NCBI RefSeq assembly: GCF_900156785.1
Contig: NZ_FTOP01000020.1
Span: 1-51,453, forward strand
Length of the DNA stretch: 51,453 bases
Source: Belliella pelovolcani
GTDB lineage: Bacteria; Bacteroidota; Bacteroidia; Cytophagales; Cyclobacteriaceae
Direction of reading: 5' to 3'
The notes below the pieces were generated by a model. It saw nothing but the letters and a program-made list of their open reading frames with translations, did no database searches and had not been told where the DNA came from. Of the stretch, positions 7,951-17,300 are shown in pieces (position 1 is the stretch's first letter; every line of letters starts with the position of its first letter). Position numbers and translations under genes: made by a program.

Positions 7951-8328
7951 TTAAAGTCCATTAACAAAATCTGCAATGTTTGCCCAAGTCCAAGTTACTT
8001 TTTTTATACCATTCAATTCGTTAGGAGAATCAAATATGTTACAACCTGTCATATAGACTCCTAATATTGGGATACCTTCTTCTTTTGCACAATTGATTTC
8101 CCAAATTGCTCCATCAGCATTTTTTAAGTTTTTTGAAATTAGAACTACGACACCATCACAACCCTTTATTTTAGTTCTGCATTTAGTTTTCCATTCACTA
8201 CTCCAAGGTTCCTTGACTGACATATCCACTAATTCATAAGGAACTTTGTCGTGTCTTGCTTGACCTACAAATAGGTCTCTAATTCTTGCATCTTCAATTG
8301 CAAAGCTTGTAAAAATTCTTTTTGCCAT
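7951..8328 (-). CDS. Stand-alone TIR-like (DUF1863/ThsB-type) domain protein
   Basis: The 125-aa protein is one compact domain of the MTH538/DUF1863 TIR-like fold. It begins AKRIFTSFAIEDARIRDLF, continues with YELVDMSVKEPWSSEW, then CDGVVVLISKNL and AIWEINCAKEEGIPILGVY. Glu77 in WEI is at the place of the conserved TIR glutamate. ThsB proteins of Thoeris, which make cyclic ADP-ribose-type signals on infection, have this fold (family knowledge). No ThsA-like SIR2 or macro-domain effector lies nearby. It sits 7 bases after the TIR-membrane fusion gene and 12 before the small membrane protein. A signalling or NAD-consuming role with the fusion protein as effector is plausible but inferred. Confidence 0.8.
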   Translation of the reverse strand: MAKRIFTSFAIEDARIRDLFVGQARHDKVPYELVDMSVKEPWSSEWKTKCRTKIKGCDGVVVLISKNLKNADGAIWEINCAKEEGIPILGVYMTGCNIFDSPNELNGIKKVTWTWANIADFVNGL

Positions 8329-8335
8329 TTTATTT

Positions 8336-9193
8336 TTATTTTAGATGATTGCACATACATTCTGCTAGATTGAAATTTTGAAATAATTCATAGAGCAAAT
8401 AAATAATTTCAATAATTAGGGTTAGATAAATGAATAGTCTGAAACGTGTTACTATTTTAGTTTCTGTTTTTGTATTTGGTTCATAATCTATTTCCTGAGT
8501 TAAGATTCGCCATTCTTCTTCGAACATATTAGTTCGTAACTCTTTTTCAATTCTGTCAATGACTTTAAATTTCCCTGTATTTAATTTTCCGTATGATTTT
8601 ACTAATTTTTCCCAAAAATAGGTCGTCAGTAATGCGAGGGCTGTTAGAATTGTCATTGCGACAACACTCAAAGGAATAAAACTGTATGTCTTGCCTAATA
8701 CAAAGGCTACTGATAATATTGATGATGTTATTGTGAAAAACAAGTTATTTACTTTCATCCTTGCATCAGTCACCTTCTCTGTTGAGCTTACCATTATTTT
8801 GTATTGCTCAATTTTAAGCAGTCGGTCACTAACAAAAATTTTGTCGAGATACTTCAATGTCTGATTAGAGTTGTCAAATACTTGAAAACCTTGGCAAAAA
8901 AGAATAGATTCTTCAGAAGCGTTTTTGAGTTTAATACCAACTATTTGTTTATTCAGGCTCTTTGCTTTTGCATATTCCCAAATTATCTGTTCGCTTTTAA
9001 ATGTTTCTTCTCCGATTAAGAATGCTACAAAATCACTTTCTTTTAGCTTAGCTTCAACAATTTCTTTCCAATTGTCAACGTGTTCAGTCTGTTTTAATAT
9101 TGCAACAGTATTTTCTGAATCTTTCAATAAAGCAGAAATGATGTCGTCTCCTTCATCTTTGTCAGTACTTCTGTAACAAATAAATATTTTCAT
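8336..9193 (-). CDS. TIR-like domain fused to RipA/SLATT-like membrane protein
   Basis: Residues 1 to about 100 are a TIR-like domain (MKIFICYRSTDKDEGDD; FVAFLIGEETF; IIWEYAKAKSLNKQIVGIKL, with Glu73 in WEY). From about residue 130 the protein resembles the RipA-family octameric membrane proteins: EQYKIMV, two adjacent membrane helices (about 150-170 and 172-192), the motif NTGKFKVIDRIEKEL, EEEWR, and a third membrane helix near 252-272. Such proteins and the related SLATT family are thought to form pores and often pair with nucleotide-signal or NAD-consuming modules (family knowledge). Inference: the TIR part senses or responds to infection and the membrane part kills the cell. It is the first gene of a three-gene module. 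The RipA assignment is by remembered motifs, not by a search. Confidence 0.75.
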   Translation of the reverse strand: MKIFICYRSTDKDEGDDIISALLKDSENTVAILKQTEHVDNWKEIVEAKLKESDFVAFLIGEETFKSEQIIWEYAKAKSLNKQIVGIKLKNASEESILFCQGFQVFDNSNQTLKYLDKIFVSDRLLKIEQYKIMVSSTEKVTDARMKVNNLFFTITSSILSVAFVLGKTYSFIPLSVVAMTILTALALLTTYFWEKLVKSYGKLNTGKFKVIDRIEKELRTNMFEEEWRILTQEIDYEPNTKTETKIVTRFRLFIYLTLIIEIIYLLYELFQNFNLAECMCNHLK

Positions 9194-9227
9194 TTCTGTC
9201 TTATTGTTGTTGGTCGTCTTTTAAATT

Positions 9228-9361
9228 GCCCTATAACGGTCAAGTATAAGCGTAGTGCGGGATTTCAAAGCGATTCACTGTCTGCCCGAGTAAAGTTTAT
9301 TTGGAAAAAAAATGCTTGATTTTAACTTTTCAGCTCGCATTATGCTTATACAATGTTGTGC
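9228..9361 (-). other. attC-like recombination site between two defence modules
   Basis: On the minus strand the site runs from GCACAAC (9361-9355) to GTTATAGGGC (9237-9228). Inside it, GTATAAGCATAATGCGAG and the complement of the other arm, GTATAAGCGTAGTGCGGG, match at 15 of 18 positions, giving an imperfect long palindrome around an unpaired centre. This is the layout of integron attC sites (outer cores, inner L boxes, variable middle). The outer cores deviate from the strict GTTRRRY consensus, and no integrase is in the window. Confidence 0.55.
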
Positions 9362-9369
9362 AAAGTTTT

Positions 9370-10446
9370 TCATAGTTTGAATGGTTTAATTTCTTTTTGT
9401 TGAATTTCTTCAATCTGTTCAGAGACATCTGTAAAATGAATTGTGTTTTTACTTTGAAGTTTGCTGTGTAAATTGACAAATTCAATATTTTGTTCTAATT
9501 TAAGGTTTAATATTTCTCTTCCTGCAATTCCTTTAGGTGTAATTTCATCTCTTTCGCTTTTTCCAAAATGAGCAAAAATGAATTTATTCTGATTAGTCTC
9601 AATTTCATCTAAAATCATAGAAAACTCAAAACCAACACCACCTTTCATTGAGTCTGCTTTTTGCTTATAAGTTGGAGAGAGTATTGTTATTATTTTCTGA
9701 TTAGACTCAAAGGCTTCAATCATCATTTTTTTGAAATGAATTGCAGTTTCTTCTTGAGTTTTTAATCGATCCATTGATGCGTTATAGCCTTTTTTTCTTA
9801 AGAAGTCTACAAATGAAATAACAGTATCATTGTGTTGGTCATTCTCCCAAGCATACGTTACAAATACATCAATTCTCTCCCTTACTACTTTAGTATTAGA
9901 TTCTTTTTGCACATTTTTTAGTGATGTTGGTTTTGCTGATTTTTGTAATCTTCTTAGGTGTTGAATCAGTTTTTCCCGTACAACTGTTAAAATATTTTGA
10001 AGGGTACTTTTCCCGAATTGATGGAAAGCTTCAAGTACGGTTATATTTGGATTATTGTAGTTAACAATTTGGTTAAGTGAACTCACGAGTTCTTGTGGAA
10101 GCTGTCTTTTTACTATATCTTTAGTAATGTTTTTTAGGTTGTCTTGAATAAAGCCAATACCATCAGGTATGTGAATGATATTAAAATCAAAACCCACTTT
10201 TTCTGACACAGTTGATAAATCAATTGGAGTATTGTTTTGGATACCATATGCAGTTTGAATTGTACATATAATTTCACCCTTAATTTTCCTGTAAGAAGGT
10301 ATTTCTGAATTGTATCCATTCAATTCGTTATTAATAAATTGTTCGAGTTCTGTATCATTATAGGACTCTGCATATTCATTAGCTTCAAGGAGTAATAGGT
10401 TTAATTCTCCTTCACCTTTTAACAGTCTTTGTATGAGTTCTTTCAT
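9370..10446 (-). CDS. AbiTii-SEFIR fusion protein
   Basis: The 358-aa protein begins with an AbiTii-like domain (ELIQRLLKGEGELNLLLLEA, then INNELNGYNSEIPSYRKIKG), about residues 1-105. A helical linker follows. A SEFIR domain from about 192 to 320 starts RIDVFVTYAWENDQHNDTV, then LRKKGYNASMDR, and ends with the conserved ADSMKGGVGFEFSMI block. SEFIR domains are TIR relatives and single-gene SEFIR proteins act in abortive anti-phage defence; AbiTii is named after an abortive-infection protein (both family knowledge). It lies between GTTGTGC (minus strand, 10466-10460), only 14 bases before its ATG, and GCACAAC just after its stop, so it forms a one-gene cassette-like unit. Inference: AbiTii is the trigger part and SEFIR the toxic part. 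Confidence 0.8.
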   Translation of the reverse strand: MKELIQRLLKGEGELNLLLLEANEYAESYNDTELEQFINNELNGYNSEIPSYRKIKGEIICTIQTAYGIQNNTPIDLSTVSEKVGFDFNIIHIPDGIGFIQDNLKNITKDIVKRQLPQELVSSLNQIVNYNNPNITVLEAFHQFGKSTLQNILTVVREKLIQHLRRLQKSAKPTSLKNVQKESNTKVVRERIDVFVTYAWENDQHNDTVISFVDFLRKKGYNASMDRLKTQEETAIHFKKMMIEAFESNQKIITILSPTYKQKADSMKGGVGFEFSMILDEIETNQNKFIFAHFGKSERDEITPKGIAGREILNLKLEQNIEFVNLHSKLQSKNTIHFTDVSEQIEEIQQKEIKPFKL

Positions 10447-10472
10447 TTTTTAAAATTTTGCACAACGAGTTT

Positions 10473-10544
10473 CTTCACGCCACTATGGCGTGAAGCATTC
10501 CAATTCGGAGTGATAGATGCCATTATGGCGTCTATTTCCGAATT
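10473..10544. repeat. Two consecutive long hairpins
   Basis: CTTCACGCCA (10473-10482) pairs perfectly with TGGCGTGAAG (10486-10495). Directly after it, AATTCGGA (10502-10509) pairs with TCCGAATT (10537-10544), enclosing a second stem of ATAGATGCCAT with ATGGCGTCTAT. They lie on the 5' side of the AbiTii-SEFIR gene and may be part of a neighbouring recombination site. Confidence 0.6.
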
Positions 10545-10547
10545 ATC

Positions 10548-10601
10548 AAACCTACCTATTCCCTCATAAACAAAAAATACCCTCTTCAGGGTATTTTCAT
10601 T
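10548..10601. repeat. TACCC...GGGTA hairpin element, copy 2
   Basis: Close copy of the element at 6146-6199: AATACCCT, short loop, AGGGTATT, with the same flanking AAACCTAC-type tail and CATAAACAAAA. It lies between the AbiTii-SEFIR gene and the HTH gene. Confidence 0.6.
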
Positions 10602-10657
10602 CTCAATAGTTAGTGCTCCTATTTTTTTGTTTTGATTCACTTTAATATTAGTTGATT

Positions 10658-11047
10658 CTATTGTTTTAGTAGCTTTTCGAGCTCAGATATTCTTTCTTTT
10701 AGTGAAATATTTGTTAAAAGAATTTCGTGATGCTTTTCTAAAAGAGTATGGTATTTTTCCTTCCATTCATTTTCAATATTATCACTTTTTATTGAATTCA
10801 AGCTATTTAACTTATTCTTAAAATTTGGATATGATGGTTCATTTATTATTTCTGGAAATTCAATTGAAACATCGTGGTTCATAGCTATACCATACTTCAT
10901 AATTATTTCAAAAGGTAAGTCTTGCTTTTGAAAATGCTTATATATAGTACCATCTTTATACCCTGCATCACTGGCTATTTTAGAACCAGTTTTAGCGTGT
11001 GCTTTTACTATTGATTTAAGAATTTTCCCCCTGTGTATTGTTTCCAA
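10658..11047 (-). CDS. HTH repressor-like protein with C-terminal coiled coil
   Basis: The 129-aa protein has an N-terminal helix-turn-helix (GKILKSIVKAHAKTGSKIAS, then AGYKDGTIYKHFQ) followed by DLPFEIIMKYGIAMNHD, and a coiled coil from about residue 85 to the end (EKYHTLLEKHHEIL, ISELEKLLKQ). Such HTH-plus-coil proteins are common in Bacteroidota mobile elements and near phage-type genes (general recollection). It is monocistronic in the same direction as the defence genes. The sequence before its start (11048-11200) is very AT-rich with repeated AAATATGTGTAAA and AAATATGTAAAAA phrases that could be its operators. Autoregulation is an inference. Confidence 0.7.
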   Translation of the reverse strand: METIHRGKILKSIVKAHAKTGSKIASDAGYKDGTIYKHFQKQDLPFEIIMKYGIAMNHDVSIEFPEIINEPSYPNFKNKLNSLNSIKSDNIENEWKEKYHTLLEKHHEILLTNISLKERISELEKLLKQ

Positions 11048-11295
11048 AATAACCCCGTTTATTACTATTAAATAGATTTACAAGTTAATCTTGAAATATG
11101 TGTAAATAAAATATGTAAAAAGTTGTATTTATATATAATAATATGTATTATTGTCTATTGATAATTCTTTAAGTTTGAAGGGTTATATGAAATTATCATA
11201 TTTTACAACTGAATTAAAGTTTATCATAGATTGAAAAATATTATATTCGTGAATAATTCGATTTGATTTTCGAAGCATTCGCACTGCTGTCTCTT

Positions 11296-11408
11296 AACTG
11301 AAAACCGCCAAATTCAATAAGGAACGAGACGAAGTGGGAAATGCTCACGCCATTGGCGTGAGCTACTCGCTTGCTTGTTCCAAGGTGCTTGGCGGTACCT
11401 CAGTTTAG
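11296..11408. repeat. Large nested inverted repeat
   Basis: The outer arms are AACTGAAAACCGCCAA (from 11296) and TTGGCGGTACCTCAGTT (to about 11405). An intermediate pair is GGAACGAGACGAAGT with ACTCGCTTGCTTGTTCC, and the core is a perfect 21-base palindrome GCTCACGCCA-T-TGGCGTGAGC (11343-11363). The core shares the TCACGCCA/TGGCGTGA stem with the hairpin at 10473. It could fold as a single cruciform or RNA hairpin of over 100 bases. Confidence 0.65.
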
Positions 11409-12206
11409 GCAAGAAAGAGGGCTCACACCAATGGCTTTATTTTTTGCTCAAGAGACGTTTTGATAAAATTTATTATTATGAAAGCGAGCACTACACACAT
11501 CAATCTTTTTGCGCGACCGCAGCACACCTTGCCAAGCAGGGTGGAGGGTTTGGCTTGCACTTCCCCTTATCAGCTCGGTAGAATCATCTCCCTACAAGAG
11601 ATTCAGCGCAATATCATCAAATCTCCTGTCTGAGATCTGCTTTCGGTCTTGACTATCCCATGGACTGCTAGCTAGAGCCCTCAGGATAGCTCAGGTATTC
11701 CCATTCGAGACGAGCCCCCGATGAACTTCGTTTTTCCAACCTATCTACGCTAATGGGTGCGCTCGCAATCTTTCTGATCATATAGCTCCTGCAGAAGCAC
11801 CATCCGAAAGATCCAATACTTATTTCTTAGCCATCAGGAACTTTTCCCTGTTCTTGTACCAGCTGAAAAAACGCAAGTTTTTCTAGCCTGATACAGCTAT
11901 GCCCTTTTTTTACAAGAAAGGATGCATAACCCAAGGAACAATGTGAAAAGTAAAGCCTCAATCATCCCCAAGATGATCAAAGGATACCCCTATGCCAAAT
12001 CTTAAATCTTCCCGATAGCTATCGGGACTAAGATCTAAGATTTAAAGTCACAACCCTGGCCAGTGTCTTCAATTTCTAACCCTAAAAACAAGTAATGCTA
12101 AACTGGTTGGCAGCGGTCCACATTGCTGCGCACTGCGCTGGGGTTTTTCTTACATGTCGACAAGCACGAAACTCAATAAGTCGAGGCAATTTCCTCAAAT
12201 CTCTAA

Positions 12207-12239
12207 AACCTTCGAGGTCAAAAAAAGACCTCAAAGGTT
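12207..12239. repeat. AACCTT-GAGGT hairpin
   Basis: AACCTTCGAGGTC, an A-run, GACCTCAAAGGTT. Related copies lie at 12875-12907, 33161-33193 and 33211-33246. All keep the same single mismatch in the stem. Confidence 0.55.
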
Positions 12240-12316
12240 AATGCACACACTTCAATCAACCAATAACCCAATTTTCTAATCCCTAATTCCCAATAACTAA
12301 ATCAACCATTAACTAA

Positions 12317-12935
12317 TCAACCCCGACCCCTCGGGGCTCAATCAACCAAAAACAAAAAACAACCCCCCATGAAACCTACCAAATTCCAAACCTTCAAACA
12401 CGAATCCAATCTTCCAATTTTCAAATCTTATAATCTTCCAATCTATGACCCCAACCTTCCAACATTCCAACTTTCTAATACCTAATAACCCAATAACTAA
12501 TCCCACCCCGACCCCTCGGGGCTCAATCAACCACCCCGACCCCTCGGGGCAACCCCGATCTTTCGGGGCAAATAACCACTAACCCCCAACTTTCAAACCT
12601 TTAACCTCCTTTCCCATGAAACCAACCCGTCCCCCTACCTTCCAATCACACCCCGATCCCTCGGGGCTGAAATCTCCCCGACCCCTCGGGGCTGAAATCC
12701 CCAGGGCCTCCCCGTCTACTTTCCTCATAAGGTTAAACGACGAATATAAACCCAAGTAGTCCGGATACACACACGGTGACGACACTACTGGACGGTGGAG
12801 TGGGGGAGTTCACTCCCCAGGCCGGCACAACCCCAAACAACCGTAACCCCGCCGGCCTCCCTTTCTTCTTGACGAGACCTTTGAGGTTTCCAAAAACCTC
12901 GAAGGTCTTCACTAAACCACTACCCCGACCCCTCG
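12317..12935. repeat. Cluster of CCCCGA...TCGGGG palindromes
   Basis: At least seven copies of the short palindrome CCCCGACCCCTCGGGG or close variants (CCCCGATCTTTCGGGG, CCCCGATCCCTCGGGG) lie here, at about 12323, 12506, 12535, 12553, 12651, 12677 and 12923. More copies occur around 20404 to 23050. They resemble REP-type palindromes. Confidence 0.65.
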
Positions 12936-12976
12936 GAGCAAATAACTATTAACCCAGTAACCAAATACCTAATCCC

Positions 12977-14335
12977 ATGAATCCAATTAAACTTCCCAAA
13001 TCACTTTTCAACAGTGTCCATCCGTGTTCATCTGTGGTAAAAATCCTTCTAACCCTCTTCCTCCTACTAGCTACAAAAGTAGCCTTCGCCCAATCCCCAC
13101 AAGCAGTCGGAGAACTGAAAATCGGCGACCAAATCCCCGACTTCAAATTCACCAATGTTATCAACAATGATGGAGAGCCTATTAAAATCTCCGACTATAA
13201 AGGCAAACTTCTGATCCTCGACTTCTGGGCAACTTGGTGTGCACCATGCATCGCGAGCTTTCCCAAGTTAGATAGCCTAGACAAAGCCTTCGGAGATGAT
13301 CTAGATATCCTTCCAGTCACCTATCAGGACAAAGAGGAGGTAGCAAAGCTTTTTTCTCGAATGCCCAAGCTGAAGGACATCAATAAGCCCATGGTTACGG
13401 ATGACCTTGTCCTCAAAACCATTTTCCCACATAAAATACTCCCACACTATGTATGGATAGATCAAGAAGGGAATGTGCTGGCATTTACCGAATCCTCTGA
13501 GGTCACAGCAGAGAATATCCAAAAAGCTTTAGAAGACAATGCCCCCATGCTCAACCAAAGAGACATGACTTTACTAACCTCATACCTCGAGCAGCCCTAC
13601 TTTGAATCCAAAATTATTAAGCCAGAATCACTGCTTTTTCAAAGTTCCATAGCTGGTTTTACAGAGGGGCTTATTGGGGCTTACAAAGTCCATTTTGACG
13701 AGCACAGAAAAGTCGAGCGAATCATTGTCAATAACATGGGAATCATCCAGCTCTACAAACTGGCCTATGGAGAACTTACAACTACTTTCTCTCAAAATCG
13801 GCTTCGACTAGAAGTTCAGCACTTAGACAATATCCAATTCGATGGTTCTGGCCAAAAATATACCGACTGGAAGAAACAAGGAAATGCCTTTTGCTACGAA
13901 CTCTTTTTGGCTGAGAATTTCAGAGATGCCGCTTTTGAAATCATGCGGGATGACCTCAATCGCTACTTCCCACAATATAAAGCCCAGGTAATCATGGAAG
14001 ATATAGATATCTGGGCCCTTGTAATTACAGATGAAGAAAAAGCAGCACAGTTGAAAACCAAGTGCTCTGAATCCACACTCAAAGACAGCTTCTCAGAATT
14101 CTCCATGACCAATAGGAAAGTAAGTTGGCTGATTTCCATACTCAATACCAAATACCTCCAAGACTTGGATGCCACCCTAGTGGATAAGTCAGGATTGAGT
14201 GACAATATCGATTTGCAGCTGCAAGGAAACATGACAGATATACAGAGCATCAGAAAAGCCTTAGAACCTTATGGCCTTGACTTCATAGCCCAGAAAGAAA
14301 AATTGCCAGTCCTAGTGATCTCAGATACATATTAA
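12977..14335 (+). CDS. Exported TlpA-type thioredoxin with DUF3738-like C-terminal domain
   Basis: A hydrophobic signal segment (about residues 21-38, ending AFAQ) leads into a TlpA/AhpC-type redoxin domain with the active-site motif WATWCAPC (Cys88, Cys91), so the domain should act on disulfides outside the cytoplasm. Residues from about 200 onward end with VDKSGLSDNIDLQLQG and ALEPYGLDFIAQ, which resembles the DUF3738 domain of other Bacteroidota TlpA fusions. The proposed start at 12977 lies in a dispersed repeat phrase (TCCATCCGTGTTCATCTGTGG); the GTG at 13034 would give a cleaner signal peptide. It is 52 bases before SusC and probably co-transcribed with it. Inference: redox handling of an imported or exported substrate of the SusC/D pair. 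Confidence 0.85.
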   Translation: MNPIKLPKSLFNSVHPCSSVVKILLTLFLLLATKVAFAQSPQAVGELKIGDQIPDFKFTNVINNDGEPIKISDYKGKLLILDFWATWCAPCIASFPKLDSLDKAFGDDLDILPVTYQDKEEVAKLFSRMPKLKDINKPMVTDDLVLKTIFPHKILPHYVWIDQEGNVLAFTESSEVTAENIQKALEDNAPMLNQRDMTLLTSYLEQPYFESKIIKPESLLFQSSIAGFTEGLIGAYKVHFDEHRKVERIIVNNMGIIQLYKLAYGELTTTFSQNRLRLEVQHLDNIQFDGSGQKYTDWKKQGNAFCYELFLAENFRDAAFEIMRDDLNRYFPQYKAQVIMEDIDIWALVITDEEKAAQLKTKCSESTLKDSFSEFSMTNRKVSWLISILNTKYLQDLDATLVDKSGLSDNIDLQLQGNMTDIQSIRKALEPYGLDFIAQKEKLPVLVISDTY

Positions 14336-14387
14336 TTACAAAAGAGTACCAAACTAATTCAATTGTCTCAATCTAAAATCAACAACC

Positions 14388-17300
14388 ATGAAGAAAATTT
14401 TACTCTCTTGCATGCTTGCCTTTGCTGTACAGTATAGCATGCTGGCGCAGAATGCCACACTACTCAAAGGAAAGGTGGTCAACCAATCGGATAACGCACC
14501 ACTTCCAGGAACCATCATCTATGCAGATGAAAATAGGGCAGTAGTCACTGATGAAAATGGGGAATTTCAAATTCAATTACCAGAAGGTAAAGTAGAATTG
14601 ACCATCAGTTACCTCGGCTTTGAAACCCAAAAAGTCACCCTTACAATTCCTTATAATGAAAACCTTATTATCAAAATGTCGGATGAAGGCTTGGCTATGC
14701 AGGAATTTGAATTGGTGTCGACAGGATACCAACAGTTGCCCAAGGAAAGAGCTACAGGTTCCTTTGTACAAATCGATGGAGAACTTGTCAACAGAAGAGT
14801 GTCTGTAGATATACTAGACAGGCTTGAAGATGTCACTCCTGGCTTAATATTCAATAGAAGGGTGCAAGGCAGAGATAGACCTGACCTAAGTATCCGTGGG
14901 AGAAGTACCATTTTCGCCAATGACCAGCCACTTATCGTCATTGACAACTTCCCCTATGAAGGAAATATCTCAACGCTCAACCCCAATGATGTAGAAAGTA
15001 TAACTGTCCTAAAAGATGCCGCAGCAGCTTCTATTTGGGGAGCAAGAGCTGCCAATGGCGTGATCATCATTACTACCAAACAAGGAGCTTTCGACAAAAA
15101 GATGAAGGTGACTTACAATGGTAATTTTACCTCAAGTGAAAGACCCGACCTCTTTTATAGACCTCAGATCAGCCCTGCTGATTTCATTGGCCTTGAAAGG
15201 GAACTCTTTGCCCAAGGAGTTTACAACAATGTTGAGAATTCTATCGTGAGAGCCCCAGTATCACCAGTCGTTGAACTATTGATTGCACAAAGAGATGGAC
15301 GTATTGATCAAAATACCCTGGATAGTCAATTAGCATTACTCGCCCAAAGGGATGTTAGGAATGACCTCCAGCAGTATTTCTATAGACCTTCAGCTCACCA
15401 GCAGCATAGTTTCAATATCTCAGGTGGATCAAAGAACCACAATTACGCAATTTCTCTTGGTCATGATAAGGTAGCCAACAACCTGATAGGAAATGGAAGA
15501 GATAGAACTTCAATAAACTTCACCAATACTTTCAAATCAGACAACAACAAACTTAAGGTCAATACAGGGATTTACTATACAAATGCCATTACCCAAAATA
15601 ACAACCAAGGTGAATCCCAAATGAATTCAACATCAGGACTAGGACTCTCACCTTATGCAGCTTTGGTAGATGATATGGGTAACCCTATCCATATTGTCAA
15701 GGATTACCGAAGAGAATTTATAGAGGAAAAAGAAGCCTTAGGTTACCTTGATTGGAGATATGCTCCATTGAATGACCTTGACGAAATTGACAACAAAAGC
15801 ACACTCAATGATTATAGAATTAACTTTAGAGGGTCTTATGAAATTATTCCAGGGCTTCAGGCTGAGTTAAGTTACCAATATTGGGGAAGCCAAAACACGC
15901 AAAACCATCATCGCTCTGCTGAAAGTTACTTTGTAAGAAACCTCATCAATAGATACACACAAGAAAACCCAGATGGAACCCTGACAAGACCAATTCCACT
16001 GGGTGGAATCTTAGATTTTTCACAAGGAAATTCCAGAGGTCACAATGGTAGGTTTCAAATAAACTACAATAGAATATACCAAGACAAACATCAGGTCACT
16101 GGTATCGCCGGGACGGAAATCAAAGATGTAATTTTTGACTTAACCAGAACCAGGTATTTTGGATACAGAGATGAGCTGGCTTTCTCCGAACCCGTTAATT
16201 TAATCTCCGAATTCCCGCTCTCAGTAAATAGAGCTACCCAATCTCGAATTCCTAACCTACAGGGTTTATCTGGCACTACCGATAGATTTCTTTCTTACTA
16301 TACCAATTGGGCTTATGTTTTCGACAATAAATACGGTCTTTCCGCAAGTGCAAGAAGAGACGCTTCTAACCTATTTGGTGTCAATGCAAACATGCGTGGA
16401 GTCCCGCTTTGGTCAGTAGGAGGATATTGGCAGGTTCAGGAAGAAGGCTTTTACAATAGCAGCTGGCTTCCATACCTCAAAGTCAGAGCGACCTATGGGT
16501 ACAATGGCAATTTAGATAGAACCATCTCTGCATACATCACTTCTGCATTCTCTGGCTTGAGCACCAATACAGGTTTGCCATTTGCCCGAATTCAAAACCC
16601 ACCAAATCCTAACCTAAGATGGGAAAGAGTGAGTACGACAAACCTCGCCCTAGATTTTGAAATGAAAAACAGCATTCTTTCTGGCTCTATTGAATACTTT
16701 AGCAAAAAGGGGATTGATTTGATAGGAAGCATCCCTTATGCACCTTCTACTGGGGTGACTACTTTCAGAGGGAATACAGCTTCTACGCTGACCAGAGGAC
16801 TTGACCTCACATTGAGATCAACACTTGTGGACAAAGGAGTCAGGTGGACTTCGGAGTTTTTCCTGACTACCTTGAAAGAGGAGGTATTGGATTATGAACT
16901 GCAAGCAGCAGTAGCATCCTATCTGCAGAATGGAGCTGGGGCTCAAAATTTCCCACCTGTACCATTGACAGGCAATCCATTGTTTGCAGTCTATAGCTAT
17001 CAATTTGCAGGCTTAGATCCCACCACAGGTGATCCAATGGGCTTTTTAGACGCAGAACCCAGCTCAAATTATTCCGCTGTAATGAATGCTGTGACACCCG
17101 AATCGCTGGTATTTCACGGAAGTGCTACCCCGACTGCATTTGGAGCTATGAGAAATAATGTCGAATGGAAAAACCTCTCCCTTTCTTTCAATATAGCATA
17201 TAGACTGGGCTATTACTTTAGAAGAGAATCTGTAAGGTATAGTATCATGTTTAGCGGCAACCCACTCCATGGAGATTACACAAGTAGATGGCAACAGCCA

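Larger units (their letters stand above)
11048..12976. other. Long gene-poor spacer between island and TlpA/SusC region
   Basis: No gene is supported in this 1.9 kb. From 11048 to 11280 the sequence is AT-rich. From 11296 to 11408 there is a large nested hairpin. From 11410 to 12060 the base composition resembles coding DNA, but stops interrupt every frame, so it may be a decayed gene or mobile element. From 12060 on it consists of pyrimidine-rich repeated phrases (CCAATCTTCC, AACTAATC) and CCCCGA...TCGGGG palindromes. Confidence 0.5.

Noticed and set aside
7951-9193. Complete Thoeris system
   Set aside because: ThsB-like TIRs are present, but no ThsA with SIR2 or macro/SLOG domains is found in the island.
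10443-10640. Open frame of 65 codons on minus before the AbiTii-SEFIR gene
   Set aside because: Made up of the TACCC hairpin element and two further hairpins; it overlaps the next gene start only by chance.
11375-11581. Open frame of 68 codons on plus
   Set aside because: Starts inside the large nested hairpin and lacks recognisable protein character.
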